Part shown: in pieces, positions 1-5,200 of the stretch | How the letters are laid out: every line of letters starts with the position of its first letter | Position numbering within the stretch: position 1 is the first letter of the stretch | Assembly: GCA_031259935.1 (NCBI GenBank) | Contig: JAIRKV010000159.1 | Coordinates: forward strand, 1-6,021 | Reading direction: 5' to 3' | DNA from: Prevotellaceae bacterium | Lineage (GTDB): Bacteria; Bacteroidota; Bacteroidia; Bacteroidales; UBA932 | Length of the DNA: 6,021 bases | Made by a program: the position numbers and the translations under genes | Notes under the pieces: generated by a model | The model's input: only the letters and a program-made list of their open reading frames with translations | Database searches by the model: none | What the model was told of the DNA's origin: nothing

Positions 1-159
1 ATCAGAACAAATGGAGGTTTTAAGAACAAGACTTTCAACACAATAGAAGAAGTTGAAAAATGCTTGTGCCATGCTGTTAACAATTTATTATCAGACAAAA
101 AAACAGTAAAATCAATTACCGGATTTAAATGGATTATGAATGCAATTAAGGTGTTATGA
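1..159 (+). CDS. IS630-family transposase, C-terminal fragment (5' end outside window)
   Basis: This is the C-terminal 52 codons of a DDE transposase, open from the first base and ending at TGA 157-159. The visible protein starts IRTNGGFKNKTFNTIEE and ends with KSITGFKWIMNAIKVL. The pattern of a 'F-N-T-I-E-E-V' segment, a helix with CLCHAVNNLL, and a final 'V-K-S-I-T-G-F-K-W-I' is what I know from the tail of IS630/Tc1-mariner-like bacterial transposases, just after the last catalytic acidic residue. The DDE residues and the N-terminal helix-turn-helix lie left of the window, so activity cannot be judged. The ending is intact rather than frayed. I could not identify the right terminal inverted repeat or the TA target duplication, because the left end needed for comparison is missing. 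The family call rests on recognising the tail only. Confidence 0.72.
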   Translation: MRTNGGFKNKTFNTIEEVEKCLCHAVNNLLSDKKTVKSITGFKWIMNAIKVL

Positions 160-344
160 TAGCGGTTGAGTATTAACAGTGTTTTACGAGCCTCGCACAC
201 ACACAAATCGGATGTAAAATCACGAGACCTTTGCACAAGTTCAATAAAGTTGATTTGTTGAAAAAAATTTGAGTTTTTTTGTTGGAGTTGATTTTTGAAA
301 CATGTTTTCAGGCGGTTTTTTAGATTTTTTTCACTGCCGCCCGA
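160..344. other. AT-rich gene-free stretch beyond the transposase
   Basis: No open frame with a plausible start is seen here. It should contain the right end of the IS630-like element, which usually lies within roughly 100 bases of the transposase stop, but no end can be assigned with one side missing. Two near-copies of GTTGATTT..TTGAAA lie at about 249-264 and 287-301. A short GGCGG (311-315) / CCGCC (337-341) pair could close a 21-base loop, which is too loose to call a terminator. A GAGACCTTTGCAC segment around 221-235 looks like the terminal sequence of other insertion elements, but no partner end was found. Confidence 0.4.
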
Positions 345-384
345 TAAAAAAATAGAAGAGCGGAACTTTTGTCATTATCCGCTC
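345..384 (-). terminator. Rho-independent terminator acting on minus-strand transcripts
   Basis: The perfect 7-bp GC-rich stem GAGCGGA (358-364) / TCCGCTC (378-384) encloses a 13-base loop. Read on the minus strand, the stem is followed by TTCTA and then seven T (opposite the A run 346-352), which is the layout of an intrinsic terminator. No such T tract follows on the plus strand. It would stop transcription arriving from the right, such as from the minus-strand promoter near 660-688. The stem is short and the T run starts six bases after it, so moderate efficiency is likely. Confidence 0.5.
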
Positions 385-540
385 ACTGATTATCTTTTTA
401 TTCGTCGCTCCTTAATAAGTGGTGAAACCATTTGTTATAAACATTTATAAATGCAAATTGCCGAATAAAAATATCGTGTTTTACGTACATACAAGCTAAA
501 AGTCGGCAAAACAGGAACAGGTTTTCTCTTTCTTTTTGTT

Positions 541-573
541 CGTCATTGCGAGCGAAGCGACGAAGCAAGCCAG
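541..573. repeat. Dispersed REP-like repeat (CATTGCGAGCGAAGCGA type)
   Basis: The segment reads CGTCATTGCGAGCGAAGCG followed by ACGAAGCAAGCCAG. It closely resembles the short dispersed repeat 'GTCATTGCGAGCGAAGCG..GCAATCC' that recurs in intergenic DNA of many unrelated bacteria, here with about three extra bases before GAAGCAA and AAGCC in place of AATCC. Its GC content stands out sharply from the surrounding A/T runs. The outer TTGC (546-549) and GCAA (565-568) can pair, but I see no strong internal hairpin. A single copy is present in this window, and it supplies part of the short minus-strand frame described separately. Confidence 0.55.
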
Positions 574-619
574 AAAAACAACAAAAAAACATTTTTTCAG
601 TTACCAACTGTTAATTTTT

Positions 620-649
620 TTTGTCTTATAATTTATATTATAAGACAAA
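620..649. repeat. Perfect palindrome, 13-bp arms and 4-base centre
   Basis: TTTGTCTTATAAT (620-632) is exactly inverted as ATTATAAGACAAA (637-649) around TTAT. Written as a 28-mer (621-648) it splits into 11-bp arms and a 6-bp centre, the same layout as a Xer/dif-type recombination site, but it could equally be a dimeric regulator's operator or an RNA hairpin. It lies immediately downstream of the predicted minus-strand -7 box, so it would overlap the start of that transcript. A diverged copy occurs at 751-778. Confidence 0.6.
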
Positions 650-659
650 TTATCTTTTG

Positions 660-688
660 CAAAGTTAAATAAATATTTAATAATACAA
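660..688 (-). promoter_or_regulatory. Bacteroidetes-type promoter, reading left
   Basis: Read on the minus strand, TTG (688-686) is followed after 18 bases by TAACTTTG (667-660), a full match to the Bacteroidetes primary-sigma -7 consensus TAnnTTTG with a -33-like TTG at about the right distance. The predicted transcription start is near 653, just before the palindrome at 620-649. The intervening DNA is nearly pure A/T. This is the best promoter match I found in the 160-1235 region. Confidence 0.5.
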
Positions 689-750
689 CCCCTATATTTT
701 AAAATATTTTAAAAATAAATTAATAATATGCTATTATACAATTATTTATC

Positions 751-778
751 CTGTCCTATAATATAAATTATAAGTCAT
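751..778. repeat. Diverged second copy of the 620-649 palindrome
   Basis: CTGTCCTATAAT (751-762) and ATTATAAGTCAT (767-778) flank ATAA. The 28-mer matches the first palindrome (621-648) at 22 of 28 positions in the same orientation, and its own symmetry is imperfect at the outer arm positions. Copies of one palindrome about 130 bases apart point to a shared binding or recombination role rather than chance, although A/T richness raises the background. Confidence 0.45.
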
Positions 779-785
779 ATTTTTG
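778..785 (+). promoter_or_regulatory. Possible plus-strand -7 box (TATTTTTG)
   Basis: TATTTTTG fits the Bacteroidetes TAnnTTTG -7 element exactly. No TTTG or TTG is found about 18-21 bases upstream, where the second palindrome lies instead. If real, transcription would begin near 792 and run through the hairpin at 841-880 and the tandem array towards the propeller and amidase genes. No better promoter is visible in the 75 bases between the array and the first gene. Confidence 0.25.
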
Positions 786-840
786 TGAAACCTCTTAAAT
801 ATTAGGATTGTGGACATATTGCAAAAAACGCAAAAAAATG

Positions 841-880
841 ATTTTACACTCGATTTTTGTGTAGTCGAGACTTGTAAAAT
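841..880. repeat. Bulged inverted repeat / hairpin upstream of the array
   Basis: ATTTTACA (841-848) pairs with TGTAAAAT (873-880), and CTCGA (849-853) pairs with TCGAG (865-869). This leaves an 11-base loop (854-864) and a three-base bulge (870-872) on one side, 13 base pairs in all. No T tract follows on the plus strand, so it is not an obvious terminator. It sits 33 bases before the first unit of the array. Confidence 0.45.
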
Positions 881-913
881 ACTGTTAATCATGCCGCCTC
901 TGAGAAAAATCAT

Positions 914-1160
914 ATCGGCAGGTGCGGATAGCATATCGGCAGGTGCGGATAGCATATCGGCAAGTGCGGATGTCGTATCGGCAAGTGCGGATTTCATATC
1001 GGCAAGTGCGGATACCATATCGGCAAGTGCGGATTTCGTATCGGCAAGTGCGGATACCATATCGGCAAGTGCGGATATCACATCGGCAGGTGCGGATATC
1101 ACATCGGCAGGTGCGGATGTCGTATCGGCAAGTGCGGATTTCGTATCGGCAACTGCCCAT
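914..1160. repeat. Tandem array: 12 copies of a 21-bp unit with near-palindromic core
   Basis: Copies begin at 914, 935, 956, 977, 998, 1019, 1040, 1061, 1082, 1103, 1124 and 1145 with no change in spacing. Each has the 16-base core ATCGGCA-RG-TGCGGAT, whose 7-base arms are inverted except at the fourth base, then a 5-base variable part of form NNCRY (AGCAT, GTCGT, TTCAT, ACCAT, TTCGT or ATCAC). The last copy is degenerate (ATCGGCAACTGCCCAT). The core is over 50% GC in a very AT-rich surround. Because 21 is divisible by three and the unit is stop-poor, four of six frames stay open throughout. One is the plus frame 810-1190, starting at GTG, which reads as a 7-residue repeat like ISASADF. Neither a secretion signal nor a recognisable domain adjoins that frame, and overlapping open frames are expected for such a unit. 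I treat the array as non-coding or undetermined. Confidence 0.9.
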
Positions 1161-1235
1161 AACACGCAAATAACTATTAATTATCAATAAAATTATTAAA
1201 CAAATAAAATGTTAAATCCTTAAATTCAAAAAATT
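1161..1235 (+). other. AT-rich leader between array and propeller gene
   Basis: This 75-base stretch is almost entirely A/T and has no TAnnTTTG box. It ends in an A-rich run (TTCAAAAAATT) directly before ATG 1236. A-rich leaders of this kind are typical for translation starts in Bacteroidetes, which often lack a Shine-Dalgarno sequence. Confidence 0.35.
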
Positions 1236-1334
1236 ATGGTATCAACAACAATTCCTACAAAAGATGTGGATTTCAATGAAATGCGGGAAACTATAACGCC
1301 CGTTGCGCTTGCAAATGCCACAAAGTATTATTGT
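1236..1334 (+). other. In-frame N-terminal extension, possible fragment of another gene
   Basis: The frame of the downstream propeller protein stays open for 33 more codons back to ATG 1236. These encode a soluble stretch beginning MVSTTIPTKDVDFNEM that precedes the hydrophobic signal peptide and would bury it 33 residues in. The 'IPTKDVDFN' opening resembles my memory of the start of a Bacteroidetes hypothetical-protein family, so this may be the decayed head of a separate gene fused by deletion. It could also be a short upstream leader whose translation feeds the real start at 1335. Only the open frame and its composition are seen directly; the family link is from memory. Confidence 0.3.
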
Positions 1335-2258
1335 ATGAAGAAATTATTATTACTATTGATTTTGTTGGTTGGACAATCTGTTTTTGCACAGCAGATTGAA
1401 GTAAAATCGACGGAATTGATTAAATCGACAGAATCGGGCGACTTTTACTTTGCCCTGTTCAGTCCCAAAGGAACATATTTGCTCACATCTTCTGCAAATT
1501 ATGCAGGATTAAGGCAAATTATGCTGGCAACACAGGAAGTGAGGATTTTGACGCAGGAACCGGGAGCCGGTTATGATGTCAAAATCAGTGCGGATGAATC
1601 GACAATTTTGTTTAAGAAAACAGAATTTATAAAAAATGTGCGTTATACTTCTTTGTATCAATACTCGCTTACCGATAATAAAACGGTAAAAATTGAAAAT
1701 GCGGTTCGTGAAAAACTGACTCCTGCTTTTGCGCAAAACAAACCTGCTTTTGTAAAAGGCAAAAATTTGATAAAAAGCGCAAATGTTACCGATTCCGAAA
1801 TAACGCCTTTCATCAATATTGAAGATAGAAAAATGGCGTTATATAAAGGAAATGACAAAAAAATACTTGTGCCTAACGGCGAAAATGAAAGTTATTTTTG
1901 GGCAAGCATATCGCCCGATGGCAAACATATTGTTTATACAACTGCAGCCAAAGGCACTTTTGTTTGCAATATTGATGGGTCAAATCCCGTACCGCTGGGC
2001 AAACTGAATGCTCCCGTATGGCTAAACAGTCAATGGATTGTCGGCATGGACGACAAAGACGACGGATCGATTGTTCTGTCATCTTCGCTTGTTGCTGCAA
2101 CCGCAGACGGAAAAGTGCGTCAGGCATTGCCTGCACCTTCGATAAACATTGCCATGTATCCTGCTGCCTCGCCCGATGGAACACAGATTGCGTTTAATAC
2201 CGAAAAGGGCGAAATTTATTTAATGAACATCAATATAAAAGAGGAGACAGGACTATGA
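1335..2258 (+). CDS. Secreted TolB/WD40-like beta-propeller protein
   Basis: A 307-residue protein. I chose ATG 1335 over the in-frame ATG 1236 because it directly begins a typical Sec signal peptide, MKKLLLLLILLVGQSVFA, with cleavage expected before QQ (residue 19). The rest is beta-strand rich with PD40/WD40-like motifs: SPKGTYLL at 43-50, SADESTILF at 85-93, SPDGKHIVY at 193-201 and SPDGTQIAF at 279-287. The last two are textbook TolB-type 'SPDG..I.Y/F' blades. This suggests one small propeller in the periplasm or on the surface. Propellers bind proteins or ligands; no catalytic residues are evident. It is unlikely to be TolB itself, because no tol or pal neighbours are present. No Shine-Dalgarno sequence precedes 1335, which is normal for the phylum. 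The stop overlaps the amidase start by ATGA, so the two products probably act together, perhaps with this one as an accessory to the amidase. Confidence 0.82.
   Translation: MKKLLLLLILLVGQSVFAQQIEVKSTELIKSTESGDFYFALFSPKGTYLLTSSANYAGLRQIMLATQEVRILTQEPGAGYDVKISADESTILFKKTEFIKNVRYTSLYQYSLTDNKTVKIENAVREKLTPAFAQNKPAFVKGKNLIKSANVTDSEITPFINIEDRKMALYKGNDKKILVPNGENESYFWASISPDGKHIVYTTAAKGTFVCNIDGSNPVPLGKLNAPVWLNSQWIVGMDDKDDGSIVLSSSLVAATADGKVRQALPAPSINIAMYPAASPDGTQIAFNTEKGEIYLMNINIKEETGL
2241..2258 (+). promoter_or_regulatory. Shine-Dalgarno-like sequence and ATGA start/stop overlap
   Basis: GAGGAGA (2241-2247) lies about eight bases before ATG 2255, inside the 3' end of the propeller gene. That gene's TGA (2256-2258) overlaps this ATG. 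A clear Shine-Dalgarno sequence is uncommon at Bacteroidetes starts. With the overlap it indicates that the amidase is translated by termination-reinitiation or coupled initiation, and it fixes the amidase start. Confidence 0.7.
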
Positions 2259-5200
2259 AAAAAATTATATTACTGTTTTTATTAGCATTTTTTGCCGGTA
2301 ATGCCATAGCGCAAACCGATTTGACAGGTATAAAAATATACATCAATCCGGGACACGGAGGCTATGATCCCGGTAACGACCGCAATGTAGTTACAATTCC
2401 ATTTGATTTAGGAGATACACTGGGTTTTTGGGAATCAAAATCAAACTTATGGAAAGGGCTTGCCTTGCGCGATATGCTTCAAACGGCAGGTGCAACGGTA
2501 ATTATATCGCGTACCGACAATACAAGCGGCGTAAGAGATGCTGAATATCATCCCGGAGAAGATTTAACAGGCGGTGGTGATAGAAGTTTTTCGGGAATTG
2601 TGGCGGAAGCAAATGCCAACAATGTTGATGCATTTCTGTCTATTCACAGCAACGCCAACGGCTCTGCTGATAACAGCACCAACTATTTGCTGATGCTGTA
2701 TTCGGGCTACGATGCCGCATCGCTCTATCCGGGAAGCAAAGAGATGGCTACGGCAGTTTGGCCCTTTATGCTTGACAATCAACTGACGTCCTGGAGTTCT
2801 ACAACAGTGCGGGTAAGAGGAGATTGCAATTTTTATGGCAGTTCATGTCCGTATCTTGGAGTTCTGAACGGACTTACGGTTAAAGCATTTCTTTCGGAAG
2901 GCTCGTTTCACGATTATAAACCCGAAACTCACAGACTTTTAAATCGGGATTACTGTAATCTTGAAGCATACAGATTTTTTCAATTTTATCACAGTTATTT
3001 CAATGCCAACATGCCAAACACAGGAACTGTCGGAGGCTGGGTGAAAAGTGAAAATGAAAAAATGTCACATGCACGTTATCGATACAGAGCAGGAAGTACA
3101 GACCAGTGGAAACCTTTGAACGGCGCAAAAGTGATGCTGTTTGATGCAGCAGGAAACACCGAATTGCAATCGTATGTAACCGATACATTATTTAACGGCA
3201 TTTTTGCTTTCTACAACTTAACGCCCGGTAACTACAAACTGAAATTTGACGCTACCGACTATATAACCGATACTGTTATCGATGTTACCGTCGAAGCGGG
3301 TAAAATAGCTTATGCAAAAGTTCAGCTGTATAACGAAAATGTACCCGTTCCGCACGACTATGTTGCCGATTATCCCGAGCCCGTACAGCCCGGAGGAGTT
3401 ATTGCATTGAACAGTTATGAATTTACACAGGTAGATAATCAACAACCGGCATGGCTGACCGATGCAACCAATATCAAAAGAGCGATATATCGCAACGACA
3501 AAATTTATGTGCTTACAACCGAGCCAAAAATATATGTGTACAATGCAGCAACTTATGCTTTGATAAAAGAACTGGATTTAACCGGAATTTCGGGAGGAAC
3601 GCATTCAATCATCAGCGATATTACATTCACTGCCGACAATTATCTGCTTGCCTGCAACAAGGAAGATATTTCGGCACCCGAAACAAACGGACGCTATTTT
3701 AAAATTTACACGTGGAATGATGATAATTCTGCTCCGACTTTGCTTTTTGAATCGCAAAATCAAGGTAACTGGGGAACAGGAACGGTAGGCGAAACATTTG
3801 CCGCAAGCGGACCGCGCTGGAATGTACGGATATATACCACATCCGTAACATCAGGAAGTTCAAAACAGATTCGCATTCTTGGGTTTGAATATTGCGACAC
3901 ACTTTCTACCGTCGGATATAAATACATGATGGATGCTGTAAATTATACCGAAGCGCTGTGGGGACAGCATCCCGTGTTCACAATTTCACCTTCGGGCGAC
4001 CGCGACCATATTTATCTCGACAGCGAAATCCTGTTACCTCACGAATATCAGTTCGACTGGTCGAAACCCGACAGAGATCCGTTGGCTCTTAAAGCCATAT
4101 TTTCGGAAAAAACAGGATATACAATTAACGCCACAGCGCGCGGAAGCGCATATTTCCGTCATGCTCATCACATATTTTGGGCTGCTCCCGTTTGCGAATC
4201 TTCGGCAGCACAGGCAGGAGTAGTTTTGTTTGACGTTACCGAAGGATTGAATCAGGCGGTTAAAATATCACAGAAATATCCCGGTTCGGGACTGGGCGCA
4301 ACGCCTGCAACATATATGATGGCAGGAGCAAAAGTTGATAATTATGATATTGAACTTTTAATTATGGCAAAAAATCAGGGCATTGCACGATACAGAACAG
4401 TTCCTGCTCCTGCCCGCGCAAATATTTATGCATCCGAACTTGCATACATCGGAAATGACAATTTCCGGTTTACTTTGAACGAAAATGCCGAAGCGGTTAT
4501 TATTGATATTTACGACGAAAACTTTCTTAAAGTTGCTTCGTATAATGCAGGCGCATTGCCAAAAGGAGTAAATACGGTAGAATTTGATTTTTCTTCCGCA
4601 TTGCCCAATGGAACATATTCATGGGAAATTACGGCAAAAGCAGGCTCGATTGACAGACCTTTGCTAATATCGGATAATTCGCCGCAGTTCCAGTTTTATT
4701 CGCCGCGCGGCGTAGCCATCGACAACAGTTTCGACAGTCCTTTCTTTGGACGAATATATGTATCCGAAGCGTCGGGCGGCGCTGTTGCCGGCGGACGCAC
4801 AACACAAAACGGCATTTATATTCTTAATGCAGCTTTTGCCGATACAACAAATCAACAAAATATAAGCTATACAGGCGGAGTGCAATGGCTTGCAGTAGCT
4901 GACGCAGGTTATCAATATGGACCTTTGCGTTTGCATGTCGCTTCGGACGGGAAAGTCTATATACCCGATTCGCATTTTGCTAATTCCGGTGTTTGGATAA
5001 TGGATCCTGCAAATCCTTCTGCGGCGTTCGTTCCCGTATTCGGAGGAACACGCAACAATACAACAGGCGAAGTATCCGACGGAGGCACAGTGATACACAA
5101 TCAAATTCCAAGCTGCTATGTAATGGGCGAAGGAGCATCTACCCAATTATTTATATTAAACAGAATAAGCGCTCCTGTTTCGGCTACCATAAATCGTTAC

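Larger units (their letters stand above)
345..688 (-). other. Candidate short minus-strand transcription unit (small RNA or small ORF)
   Basis: A minus-strand promoter (688 to 660) and a minus-strand terminator (384 to 345) bracket about 300 bases. Within them one frame is open from ATG 592-590 to TAA 400-398 (64 codons; a TTG 15 bases further up is also possible). The predicted peptide starts MFFCCFSGLLRRFARND and has no domain I recognise. Its FSGLLRRFARNDEQ part is only the translation of the dispersed repeat at 541-573, which argues against a conserved protein. The lysine- and phenylalanine-rich remainder matches what random AT-rich DNA gives. I therefore favour an untranslated transcript or a decayed unit over a real gene. 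The bracketing signals are seen in the sequence; transcription is inferred. Confidence 0.3.

Noticed and set aside
221..235. GAGACCTTTGCAC as the terminal repeat of a second insertion sequence
   Set aside because: It resembles ends I remember from other Bacteroidetes elements, but no inverted partner or second transposase is present. The TTTGCAAAG at 657-664 matches too few bases to count.
311..341. GGCGG/CCGCC stem as a terminator for the transposase
   Set aside because: It has only five base pairs around a 21-base loop and no T tract after the second arm on the plus strand.
914..1160. CRISPR array
   Set aside because: The spacing between conserved cores is only five bases with a constrained NNCRY pattern. 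There are no spacers of about 30 bases and no cas genes.
746..1165. A 139-codon minus-strand gene with SALADM-like repeats
   Set aside because: This is the complement of the same array, with a low-complexity tail and no start or promoter evidence. Nothing favours it over the other frames.
810..1190. A 126-codon plus-strand gene encoding a heptad-repeat protein (ISASADF-like)
   Set aside because: It starts at GTG (810-812) with no supporting signal, overlaps three other equally open frames, and the unit differences fall on codon positions 1 and 2. The open frame follows from a 21-bp, stop-poor unit.
1335..2258. tolB of the Tol-Pal system
   Set aside because: The blades are TolB-like, but the protein is short, has no recognisable TolB N-terminal domain, and lies beside an amidase rather than tol/pal genes.
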